Part shown: positions 35,738-43,530 of the stretch, piece by piece
Numbering within the stretch: the first letter of the stretch is position 1
How the letters are laid out: the number at the start of each line of letters is the position of its first letter
NCBI GenBank assembly: GCA_019873655.1
Contig: JAIOAU010000018.1
Span: 1-59,781 of the forward strand
DNA from: Chloroflexota bacterium
GTDB lineage: Bacteria > Chloroflexota > Anaerolineae > Anaerolineales > Villigracilaceae
Reading direction: 5' to 3'
DNA: 59,781 nucleotides
The notes under the pieces: model-generated
The model's database searches: none
Told to the model about the DNA's origin: nothing
The model's input: the letters and a program-made list of their open reading frames with translations, nothing else
Position numbers and translations under genes: made by a program

Positions 35738-37186
35738 TTACATCCGAAAGAGGCGCAATTTCAACAAACGGCGCGTCCCAGCCGTGACGCGTACAGGATG
35801 CGCCAGCCGAAGCCCCGGCGCCCAGACGATTTGCTCTCCCGCGCAGACCAGCGGCCAGCGGGCCCGCGCTCGCCGGGGCAGTTTGGCGTTCACAAAGAAG
35901 TCCTGCAGTTTCATCGGCTCCCCCATTCCGAGCGGCTGAAAGCGGTCGCCGGGCCGGCGGGGACGGACGGACAGGGGCCCAACGAGCGCCTCGGCGTCCA
36001 GCCAGGCCGTCCACGGGTCGGATGATGAGTAGTCGTCTGACAGGACTTCATCCCGCGCCATCCGCTCGATGGCGAGCGTCCATCCGCCGCCCAGGTCGGT
36101 TCGCGGCTCGAGAAGCGGGCGCGGGCCGTCCACCTGGGGATAGTCGGCCATCGGCAGGTCGGCTTCGCAGGCGGCGAGGTAGATGAGTCCCCCCTCCACG
36201 AACAGACGCAGGCCGCCGGTCAGGTCGGCCGGCCGCAAATCGGCAGCGCGTTCCAGGGAGGCAAAATCCAGGTCGCCCAGCCCCGGACGGAGCAGGCCGG
36301 CCGCCCGCCGGAACAGGTTGCGCCGCAGCGGCCGCGACATCCCCGTCAGCGCCGCCCGGTCGAGGGCAACGAAACCCGGCTGGCAAAGGCGCAGCGCCCT
36401 TTCCCAGGCCGCCGCGACGATCTCATCCAGCAGTTCGAAATCTCCCTGCAAGGCAGAGGCGGCGCGCAGCAGCGCCTGACGAAGGCGCGGGTTGTAGGCC
36501 TCGAGAGCAGGCAGCAATTCGTGGCGCAGCCGATTGCGCAAATAGGCCGGATCGGCGTTGCTCGGGTCCTGGACAGGCTGCCAGTGGCGCTCGCGGCAAT
36601 AGGCCTCGGTGTCGGCCCGCCGCAAGCCCAACAGCGGACGGACGAGCGGGATGACCGGATCGAACGAAGGAAGCAGGGCGCGCCAGGTCATGCCTTTCAG
36701 GCCGCTCAGGCCCGAGCCGCGCAGGAAATGCATCAGCACCGTCTCGACCTGGTCGTCGGCGGTGTGACCCACCGCCACGGCCTGGGCGCCGCGCTGACGG
36801 GCCTCGGCGAACAGGAAGCGGTAGCGCAGCGTCCGGGCGGCCTGCTCGATGGACAGTCCCTCCGCCTCGGCGAATGCGCCCACATCGGCGGCCCCGGCGA
36901 CGAAATCCAGGCCGAGGGAACGCGCCAGGGCTTCGACCGCCGCCTGTTCGCGGTCCGCTTCGGGGCGCAGGCGGTGGTTGAAATGCGCCGCCACCACCGG
37001 ATAGCCGGCCTCGTGCAAGACGCCGAGCAGACAGAGGCTATCCGCGCCGCCCGAAACGCCGGCAACGATCGGCCGAGTCGGGTCCAGCCGGCAGGCGTCG
37101 CGCAGGATGGCGTCGACCGCCGCCCTCCACTGCGGCTCCGAATCGCCGGCGTCGGGCGGGGCGACTTGGGAGGTTGGGGGGACCAT
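35738..37186 (-). CDS. tilS: tRNA(Ile)-lysidine synthase
   Basis: 482 residues. PP-loop VSGGADSLCLLGVL, followed by AAHFNHRLRPEADREQ and AVGHTADDQVETVLMHFLRGSGLSGLKGM, with the C-terminal TilS domains (RPRRPGDRFQPLGMGEPMKLQDFFVNAKLPR). Adds lysine to C34 of the minor tRNA-Ile so that it reads AUA. Starts 3 nt after the CYTH gene stop. Confidence 0.95.
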   Translation of the reverse strand: MVPPTSQVAPPDAGDSEPQWRAAVDAILRDACRLDPTRPIVAGVSGGADSLCLLGVLHEAGYPVVAAHFNHRLRPEADREQAAVEALARSLGLDFVAGAADVGAFAEAEGLSIEQAARTLRYRFLFAEARQRGAQAVAVGHTADDQVETVLMHFLRGSGLSGLKGMTWRALLPSFDPVIPLVRPLLGLRRADTEAYCRERHWQPVQDPSNADPAYLRNRLRHELLPALEAYNPRLRQALLRAASALQGDFELLDEIVAAAWERALRLCQPGFVALDRAALTGMSRPLRRNLFRRAAGLLRPGLGDLDFASLERAADLRPADLTGGLRLFVEGGLIYLAACEADLPMADYPQVDGPRPLLEPRTDLGGGWTLAIERMARDEVLSDDYSSSDPWTAWLDAEALVGPLSVRPRRPGDRFQPLGMGEPMKLQDFFVNAKLPRRARARWPLVCAGEQIVWAPGLRLAHPVRVTAGTRRLLKLRLFRM

Positions 37187-37189
37187 CGT

Positions 37190-37702
37190 TCAGGCGTTCT
37201 CCAGCAAGTCGATGTAGGCCTCCTCCACCAGGTCTTCCTGGCAGATGTTCAGGCGGGACATTAAATCGTCGGCGACGGCGCGGCCCTCGGCGTCGGTCTG
37301 GCCGGGACGCAACACGACTTCCAGTTCGACGAATTCGCCCAGCCCCTCGACTCGGTCGAGGTGGATGCGCGTCTGCCCGGCCAGATACAGGCGGCGGGTC
37401 TTGCGGACGACGCCGCGCACCCCCAGGGCCGCTTCCAGGACGGTCTTCAAATGATCCGGGTCGTTGGTCTCAAAGATGAAGTAATCGGACCGTTTCGGAG
37501 CGGCCCGGTCGGGGCGTTCATAATACACCAATTGCGCCCGGTCAGCAGAGAGAATGCGCAACTTGAAGCGGCCGCGCCCAACGTGGAAGAAGATATCTTC
37601 CTGGACAATGACTTGACAAGGCGAATCGCTGAGGGCGGCGGCGCGCGCCTCGAGGTCGGCGAAGTCGCGGACGCGGGCTTTGATTTCGATATTGGCAGGC
37701 AT
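37190..37702 (-). CDS. CYTH-domain protein (class IV adenylate cyclase-like)
   Basis: 170 residues from the ATG at 37702. N-terminal signature IEIKARV (ExK), then DIFFHVGRGRFKLRI and YYERPDRAAPKRSDY, with the acidic GEFVELEVVL near the end. CYTH tunnels bind triphosphates; members are adenylate cyclases or thiamine/inorganic triphosphatases. Its start overlaps the stop of the DUF3368 gene by 1 base (TGATG). Confidence 0.85.
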   Translation of the reverse strand: MPANIEIKARVRDFADLEARAAALSDSPCQVIVQEDIFFHVGRGRFKLRILSADRAQLVYYERPDRAAPKRSDYFIFETNDPDHLKTVLEAALGVRGVVRKTRRLYLAGQTRIHLDRVEGLGEFVELEVVLRPGQTDAEGRAVADDLMSRLNICQEDLVEEAYIDLLENA

Positions 37703-38217
37703 CAGGTTTCCTCCGCAGGCGCTGGGCGCGCCTCGCCCGCCAGGCGCAGAATGCGGCGGCGGATGTCCTCGGTCAGCCACATGCCGGCCTCGGTGTCCAG
37801 CCGGTTGACGAATGGAGCAATGCGTTTGATGAGGCCGCGCTGTTTGGCCTCCAGCAGCACTTGCAGCGTGCCCCAGACCGTCAGCCCGGCGACGCGCCCG
37901 GTCTTGCGCGCCCGGCCGTCGTCGAGCAAGGCCACCGAATCGGGAATCTCGAAGCACAGCGAGAGCGTCACCAGGTCCGAGAGGTTCAATTCCTGGGCAA
38001 GCCAGGCCGAGGGCAGGGTGGCCTGCGGATCGGCGTAGCGGATCCAATCATAATCGAACAGGCGCGGCACGTCCAAGCCGATGAACAGACCGCGCTGCAA
38101 CTCTTCGAGGACGTCCGAAGGCGCCCAGACTTCATCGAACATCTGGGGCAGATATTTCAAGGCCTTGATGCGGTAGAGATAGACCAGAGGGCTGGCGCTA
38201 CAAATCACCTTCGGCAT
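37702..38217 (-). CDS. DUF3368 PIN-like toxin family protein
   Basis: 171 residues. VICSASPLVYLYRIKALKYLP is the PIN-like first strand (the usual Asp is Ser here); LLDDGRARKTGRVAGLTVWGTLQVLLEAKQRG is the diagnostic DUF3368 block. DUF3368 proteins are the toxin partner of UPF0175 antitoxins, and the UPF0175-like domain lies at the end of the upstream gene, which overlaps this start by 20 bases. The missing first acidic residue may reduce nuclease activity. Confidence 0.75.
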   Translation of the reverse strand: MPKVICSASPLVYLYRIKALKYLPQMFDEVWAPSDVLEELQRGLFIGLDVPRLFDYDWIRYADPQATLPSAWLAQELNLSDLVTLSLCFEIPDSVALLDDGRARKTGRVAGLTVWGTLQVLLEAKQRGLIKRIAPFVNRLDTEAGMWLTEDIRRRILRLAGEARPAPAEET

Positions 38218-39505
38218 GCTGCTTTTCCAGTTCGATCAATTCGGCTTCCAGCGGAAAGATGTTGTAGAAACTCAAGTCGAGCAGGAACTCCAGGCTGGAT
38301 TGACCGGCAATCCGGGCGGCGCGGTCGCGGGAGACGCGGTCGGCCAGGTACAGTTTGACGGCGATCAGGCGGCGCATTTCGCGCCACAAAGGCAACGCCG
38401 ACCGCTGACGGGACTGGGTGCGCCCGCTGCGGCGCGAAGTCGAGGGTTCGACCCGCTTGACAGAGACCGGTTTGCGAGGGCGGGCGCTGCTCGCCAGCGA
38501 AAACTGCCGACGGGCCGAGAGGAGCGTTTCGAAATCGATGTCGATATAGGGAACGTCGTTCTCGATCTTCTCGCGGCGGCCGGGCAGGAATTTGCGCACC
38601 CAGGGATCGAGATGGTCGGTCTTTTCCAGGTACAGCAGGTCGGCGTATAGGTTGATTTCGAGCAGTTTCAGAAAGAGCGGAATCTGTTCCACCCAGAAAC
38701 GGCTGATCGAAGTCTGGCTGCAATAGCCATTCAAAAGGTGAATCATAAACTCGCGGGCGAACGCCAGCCGTTCCGGCCCCTCATACAGGACGAGAATATC
38801 GAAGAGCAAGACGGCCAGGTCCATCACGAACCAGCCGTAGGCGCAGTCGTCGAAATCGATCAGGGAGATGCTGCGGCTGGAAAAATCGATGACGAAATTG
38901 CCGAAGTGCAGGCCGGCGTGAATCATGCCGTAGTCATCGCCGCCGCGCGGCAGTTTGCGGATGCGTTCGAGGACGGCCGCTTGCTTGCGCGCCAGCCACT
39001 CGTGTTCGGGCGGCGGATGGTTGAACAGGTTGACCGCCGCGTCCCAGTCGGGCCGGCGCAGGCCAGCCGGAGGAATGTATTTGCGCGACAGGGCATGCAC
39101 CGCGCCAACCGAACGTCCGAGTTCCTGGAACAAGGCCGGGTCCCAGCGGTCGAGGCCGAGAGTCTCGGCCAACAGACCCGGCGGCAGCGTCACCGCCACG
39201 ACCAGCCATTCCTGGTCCTCGTGAAGGATCGATTCCACCCGCGAACCGTTCCTGGTTGGAATCGGCTCGGGAACCAACGCCCCGCCCTCGACCAGATATT
39301 GCAACCAGTGGACGGTGGCCTGCAGATAAATGAGTTCCTGGTCCTCCCCGCGCGGGATGAGGCGCAGCACAAAATCGGCGCCGTCTTTGGAGAAGCGATA
39401 CACGTGGGTATGATGGCCGCCGCGCATCAGGCGCAAAGCCGTAGGGGCGACGTCGTACAAAGCAGCGGCCTGGTTCAACGGAAGGGTGGGCATCGGCGAC
39501 ACCAC
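38198..39505 (-). CDS. Kinase-fold (APH-like) protein fused to a UPF0175 antitoxin domain
   Basis: 435 residues from a GTG at 39505 (an ATG at 39493 is the alternative). Residues 1-300 are a choline/aminoglycoside phosphotransferase fold: GGHHTHVYRF, FVLRLIPRG, then HAGLHFGN at 196-203, where the catalytic Asp of HxDxxxxN is Gly (codon GGC), and IDFDD at 216-220. After a basic, Ser/Arg-rich linker (about 335-375), residues 377-435 (RLIAVKLYLADRVSRDRAARIAG, then SSLEFLLDLSFYNI) match the UPF0175 antitoxin helix-turn-helix. The fusion is unusual, and the lost Asp suggests a pseudokinase. Downstream partner: DUF3368. Confidence 0.7.
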   Translation of the reverse strand: MVSPMPTLPLNQAAALYDVAPTALRLMRGGHHTHVYRFSKDGADFVLRLIPRGEDQELIYLQATVHWLQYLVEGGALVPEPIPTRNGSRVESILHEDQEWLVVAVTLPPGLLAETLGLDRWDPALFQELGRSVGAVHALSRKYIPPAGLRRPDWDAAVNLFNHPPPEHEWLARKQAAVLERIRKLPRGGDDYGMIHAGLHFGNFVIDFSSRSISLIDFDDCAYGWFVMDLAVLLFDILVLYEGPERLAFAREFMIHLLNGYCSQTSISRFWVEQIPLFLKLLEINLYADLLYLEKTDHLDPWVRKFLPGRREKIENDVPYIDIDFETLLSARRQFSLASSARPRKPVSVKRVEPSTSRRSGRTQSRQRSALPLWREMRRLIAVKLYLADRVSRDRAARIAGQSSLEFLLDLSFYNIFPLEAELIELEKQHAEGDL

Positions 39506-39522
39506 TCAAAACAGGATGGTTA

Positions 39523-39528
39523 AGTGTA
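39523..39528 (-). promoter_or_regulatory. -10 box for the minus-strand run
   Basis: TACACT on the minus strand, 17 nt before the GTG at 39505 (29 nt before the ATG at 39493). Confidence 0.4.
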
Positions 39529-39611
39529 CCCCAAAATTGACGAATGAAATCGTCAGACGGCGCGCCCAAGGCGATCTCCTCAAGAGCCGTCCGTCTTTGC
39601 CGCAGACTCAT

Positions 39612-39619
39612 GGTAAACT
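39612..39619 (+). promoter_or_regulatory. Extended -10 box for the antiporter
   Basis: TGGTAAACT core, with TAAACT ending 15 nt before the ATG at 39635; short leader without a clear ribosome-binding site. Confidence 0.5.
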
Positions 39620-39634
39620 AACCGGGTCTTCCCT

Positions 39635-40855
39635 ATGAGCGCCTTCCTGCAACTTGCCCTCGAAATCGCCATCATCTTGATCGCCGCCAAACTGGCCGGT
39701 TATTTGAGCAACCGTCTCGGCCAGCCGTCTGTGCTGGGCGAAATCGTGATCGGCATCCTGCTGGGGCCTTCGCTGCTCGATATTACCCACCTGGCCTTCG
39801 TCAGCGACAAGACACTGCCCGAAATCATTCACGAACTCGGCGAAATCGGCGTTTTGCTGCTGATGTTCATCGCTGGCCTGGAATTGCATCTTTCTGAACT
39901 GAGCCGGAACAGGCGGGTGGCCGCCCTGGCAGGCAGTGTCGGCGTCTTGTTGCCCGTCCTGATGGGCTGGGGGACGGGGACTTTGTTCGGCCTGGACTCT
40001 CAGGCCGCGCTGTTCCTCGGCCTGACTCTGGGCGCGACCTCGGTCAGCATCTCGGCCCAAACGCTGATGGAACTCAAAGTGCTGCGCAGCCGCGTCGGGC
40101 TGGGGTTGCTGGGCGCGGCCGTCTTCGACGACATCCTGGTCATCCTGCTCCTGTCCGGCTTCCTGGTGATGAGGAACGAGAGCGCCAGCGCCATCGGGCT
40201 GATCCATATCGTGGGGCGCATGGCTCTCTTCCTGGGCCTCTCGCTGACTTTTGGAATATGGGTCCTCCCCCGCCTGGCGCGGCTGGCGGCTCGTCTGCCC
40301 ATCAGCCAAAGCGTCCTGTCGCTGGCGTTGATCGTCATGCTGCTCTACAGCATCTCTGCCGAGTTGATCGGCGAAATGGCGGCCATCACGGGGGCCTTCC
40401 TGGCCGGGCTGATGTTCGCCCGCACCCGCGAAAAGGAACGGCTGGAAGCCGGCATCCAGGCGCTGGCCTATGGCCTGTTCGTGCCGATCTTTTTTGTCGG
40501 AATCGGGCTTTCGGTGGACCTGCGCCAGATTCAACCCGACGCGCTCTGGCTGACCCTGGCCGTCATCCTGACGGCCATTGTGAGCAAACTGGTCGGCGCC
40601 GGCCTGGGGGCGCGCCTAGGCGGCCTGACCTGGCGCGAGTCCTGGCAGTTGGGCGCCGGGATGGTTTCACGCGGCGAGGTGGGGCTGATCGTCGTCAGTG
40701 TAGGGATTATCGAGGGGATAGTCAGCCAGAACGAATTCTCCGCCATCGTCGGCGTGGTGATTGTCAGCACGCTGGTGACTCCCCCCTTGTTGCGCGCCTT
40801 ATTCAAGAAGAGTCCAGAAGCAAAAGCATTCGAAGATTCAGAGGAGGGCGTCTGA
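39635..40855 (+). CDS. CPA2-type cation:proton antiporter
   Basis: 406 residues with about 12 hydrophobic helices. The N-terminal NRLGQPSVLGEIVIGILLGPSLL and the ELGEIGVLLLMFIAGLEL helix, then the conserved FDDILVILLL (D-D pair), are typical of Kef/NapA-like exchangers. No RCK/TrkA domain is attached; regulation is probably by the PII-like partner directly downstream (TGATG overlap). Moves K+ or Na+ against H+. Confidence 0.9.
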   Translation: MSAFLQLALEIAIILIAAKLAGYLSNRLGQPSVLGEIVIGILLGPSLLDITHLAFVSDKTLPEIIHELGEIGVLLLMFIAGLELHLSELSRNRRVAALAGSVGVLLPVLMGWGTGTLFGLDSQAALFLGLTLGATSVSISAQTLMELKVLRSRVGLGLLGAAVFDDILVILLLSGFLVMRNESASAIGLIHIVGRMALFLGLSLTFGIWVLPRLARLAARLPISQSVLSLALIVMLLYSISAELIGEMAAITGAFLAGLMFARTREKERLEAGIQALAYGLFVPIFFVGIGLSVDLRQIQPDALWLTLAVILTAIVSKLVGAGLGARLGGLTWRESWQLGAGMVSRGEVGLIVVSVGIIEGIVSQNEFSAIVGVVIVSTLVTPPLLRALFKKSPEAKAFEDSEEGV

Positions 40856-41220
40856 TGTACCTCATCCTGTTTGTCCTCAACGACCCCGACAAAGTGGAAC
40901 AAGTACTGAACGCTTGGGAGCAGGCCGGAGTCAGCGGGGTGACCATCCTGCCCAGCACCGGCCTGGGGCGCATCCGCCAGAAGGAAGGCCTGCGCGATGA
41001 CCTGCCGCTGCTGCCCAGCCTGGAAGACTTCTATCATCATGAAGCGGACATCAATCACACGCTCTTTACACTAGTGGAGAGCGAAGCGCTGGCGCAAAAA
41101 GTGCTCGAAGCGACCCAGGCGGTCGTCGGCGACCTCGACCAGCCCGGCAACGGCATCCTGGCCATTCTGCCGACGGTCAAAGTCTATGGATTGATCAAGC
41201 GCAACGGCGCGGCAAGTTGA
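40855..41220 (+). CDS. PII-like signalling protein
   Basis: 121 residues from the ATG at 40855, overlapping the antiporter stop by 1 base. MYLILFVLNDPDKVEQVLNAWEQAGVSGVTIL is the PII-type beta-alpha-beta start, and the end GNGILAILPTVKVYGLIK is the last strand. The T-loop region (LGRIRQKEGLRDDLPLLPSLEDFYHHEADINH) is not the canonical uridylylated type. Such PII-like proteins, like SbtB or KhtT-type regulators, bind nucleotides and gate their partner transporter. Confidence 0.7.
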   Translation: MYLILFVLNDPDKVEQVLNAWEQAGVSGVTILPSTGLGRIRQKEGLRDDLPLLPSLEDFYHHEADINHTLFTLVESEALAQKVLEATQAVVGDLDQPGNGILAILPTVKVYGLIKRNGAAS

Positions 41221-41277
41221 CCCTCGCCAATTTGCAAAATAGGATAGATGTCATTTGCGCTCGGCGCTCGAAAATGC

Positions 41278-41283
41278 TACACT
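41278..41283 (+). promoter_or_regulatory. Extended -10 box for the Zn-ribbon gene
   Basis: TGC followed by TACACT, 44 nt before the ATG at 41328. Confidence 0.5.
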
Positions 41284-41327
41284 TATTCATGACTTATCGT
41301 ATATCTCTTTGAACGTGTGGAGGCTTC

Positions 41328-41732
41328 ATGAAACCTGTAACCTGGATGTATATCGGAGCGGTCATCCTCTTCCTGATGGCCGCCTGCGGACTCGGCCTCG
41401 GCGGTTTTCTCTACCTCGCTTCGCTGGACCCGGTTCAAGGTCAGTCCTCGTGGGCTACGATGGGGATGGCCCTGGCCTGTCTCGGTCTGATCGTGCTGGG
41501 CGGCGGACTCGCGCTGATCGTTCTGGCCGTCCGCAAGACGAAGCAAGAAACCGCCCAAAACGTCACCCTCAAGGTGGACCTGCCCGGGGAAACCTCATTC
41601 GAAGCGATCAAGTGTAAGTCTTGCGGCGGTACGCTGCACGCCGACGACATCAAAATCGTCAACGGCGCGCCGATGGTCCATTGCCCCTACTGCCAGACCG
41701 TTTACCAATTGACCGAAGAACCGAAGTGGTAA
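41328..41732 (+). CDS. Two-helix membrane protein with C-terminal zinc ribbon
   Basis: 134 residues. Helices at about 8-32 and 45-68, then a cytoplasmic domain with CKSCGG and CPYC, a zinc ribbon, ending VYQLTEEPKW. GGAGG site before the ATG. Lies 60 nt upstream of the Cys-tail protein in the same direction and may belong to that cassette. Function unknown. Confidence 0.75.
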   Translation: MKPVTWMYIGAVILFLMAACGLGLGGFLYLASLDPVQGQSSWATMGMALACLGLIVLGGGLALIVLAVRKTKQETAQNVTLKVDLPGETSFEAIKCKSCGGTLHADDIKIVNGAPMVHCPYCQTVYQLTEEPKW

Positions 41733-41792
41733 CAGCCGTCTGTTGACGAGCCAGCGCCGCTCTTCTGGTCTCACTTCTCACAAGGAGGCGAT

Positions 41793-43475
41793 ATGAAACT
41801 CCGTCTCGCCAGCGCGCTTTTGTTAATGGTGGTGCTTTTCAGCGTCACAACCAGCGCCGCGGCTCAGAACTACTCTTTCCGCTTGTCCCAGGAAATCGTT
41901 CACGTTTTCTGGAACAGCGACGGGACAATGGCCATCGATTACCTGTTCGTCTTCTCCAACGATAGCGGCGCAGCGGCCATTGATTTCGTCGACGTCGGCA
42001 TGCCCAACGGCAATTTCGACCGCGCCAGCATCTCGGCGGACGTAAACGGACAGCCGGTCGCCATTTCCTCGGACTATCAGGGCGGCGGCGCTTACGGGTT
42101 TGCCGTTGACCTGGGCGGCTACGCCATTCAGCCCGGCCAGAGCGGCAGCGTACACGTCTATATTGGGCGCGTCGCGCGCGTGCTCTACACCGATGACGCC
42201 GATGAAAACTATGCCAGCGGCGTCTTCAGCCCCACCTGGTTCGGATCGCAGTTCGTGCATGGCAACACGGACCTGACCGTCGTCTTCCATCTGCCGCCGG
42301 GCGTCCAACCCAACGAGGGCCGCTACCACGAACGCCCGCCGATCGGCTGGCCCTGCAGCAACACGCCCCAGACGTCGCTGGATTCTCAGGGACGCGTCCA
42401 GTACACCTGGGCCTGTCCCAACGCCAACGGATACACGCAATACACCTTTGGGGCGTCCTTCCCCAAACAATACGTTCCCGCTGAGGCGATCGTCAGCCGC
42501 TCCGCTGCTGACTTCGAGAACCTGATCACTGGCCTCCTCAGCAGCCTGGGAGCGATCTTCTTTTTCTGCTGTTTTGGGTTTCTCTTCATCGGCTTGCCCA
42601 TCCTGGGCGTCATCAACGAGCGCAAACGCAAACTGCAATACATGCCGCCAAAAATCTCCATCGAGGGGCACGGCATCAAGCGCGGCCTGACCGCCGTCGA
42701 AGCCGCCATCTTGATGGAACAGCCGCTCGACAAAGTGATGACCATGATTCTGTTCGGCGTCGTCAAAAAGGGCGCCGCCGAGGTCGTTCAGCGCGATCCG
42801 CTCGAATTGAAGATCGCCTCGCCCCTGCCCGAAAATTTGCACGAATACGAAAAGGACTTTCTGGCTGCTTTTGCCGAACCCACCCTGGCCGCCCGCCGTA
42901 AAGCCCTGCAGGAGATGACCGTCAAACTGGTCAAGGCGGTCTCGGACAAGATGAAAGGCTTCAGCCGCCGCGAGACCGTTGACTACTACAAAGCCATCAT
43001 GGAGCGCGCCTGGCAGCAAATCGAGGCCGCCGGCACGCCCGAGGTCAAGAGCGAAATGTACGAGCAGGCCCTCGAATGGACGATGCTCGACAGGGACTAC
43101 GATGAGCGCACCCGCCGCGTCTTCACCGGCCCGGTTTACGTCCCGGGCTGGTGGGGCCGCTTTGACCCGTCTTACCGTCCCGCCTCGATCGGCGGGGGCG
43201 GCGTCAAAGTGGCCGCGCCGACCGTCCCCAGCGGCGGACGCGTCAGCGTGCCCGGCTCGGCCTTTGCCGCCTCGGTCGTTTCCAGCGTGCAGAGTCTCGC
43301 CAGCCGCACCCTGGGCGACATCGGCTCATTTACATCCGGCGTCACCAGCCGCACCAACCCCATCCCCAAGGCTTCCTCCGGCGGCGGACGATGGAGCGGC
43401 GGAGGCGGACACTCCTGCGCTTGCGCGTGCGCCTGCGCCGGTTGCGCCTGCGCCTGCGCGGGAGGGGGAAGATGA
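41793..43475 (+). CDS. DUF2207-like membrane protein with Cys-Ala repeat tail
   Basis: 560 residues. Signal peptide ending TSAAAQ, an extracellular beta-rich part (30-245), one helix (about 250-275), then a cytoplasmic part (GIKRGLTAVEAAILMEQPLDKVMTMILFGVVKKG) like the C-terminal half of DUF2207 proteins. The tail is Gly/Ser-rich and ends CACACACAGCACACAGGGR: seven Cys alternating with Ala/Gly. The Ala codons vary (GCT, GCG, GCC), so the protein pattern, not only DNA repetition, seems kept. The next gene is a PqqD/radical-SAM enzyme, making this tail a candidate substrate. Site AAGGAGG. Confidence 0.75.
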   Translation: MKLRLASALLLMVVLFSVTTSAAAQNYSFRLSQEIVHVFWNSDGTMAIDYLFVFSNDSGAAAIDFVDVGMPNGNFDRASISADVNGQPVAISSDYQGGGAYGFAVDLGGYAIQPGQSGSVHVYIGRVARVLYTDDADENYASGVFSPTWFGSQFVHGNTDLTVVFHLPPGVQPNEGRYHERPPIGWPCSNTPQTSLDSQGRVQYTWACPNANGYTQYTFGASFPKQYVPAEAIVSRSAADFENLITGLLSSLGAIFFFCCFGFLFIGLPILGVINERKRKLQYMPPKISIEGHGIKRGLTAVEAAILMEQPLDKVMTMILFGVVKKGAAEVVQRDPLELKIASPLPENLHEYEKDFLAAFAEPTLAARRKALQEMTVKLVKAVSDKMKGFSRRETVDYYKAIMERAWQQIEAAGTPEVKSEMYEQALEWTMLDRDYDERTRRVFTGPVYVPGWWGRFDPSYRPASIGGGGVKVAAPTVPSGGRVSVPGSAFAASVVSSVQSLASRTLGDIGSFTSGVTSRTNPIPKASSGGGRWSGGGGHSCACACACAGCACACAGGGR

Positions 43476-43508
43476 TTTACGATGGGCGATTGACGATTTA
43501 CGATTTTC
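43474..43508. repeat. Heptanucleotide array 1
   Basis: Five 7-bp units: GATTTAC, GATGGGC, GATTGAC, GATTTAC, GATTTTC; complementary to array 2. Confidence 0.8.
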
Positions 43509-43530
43509 CGAGAAATCTGGAGAAAACTCA

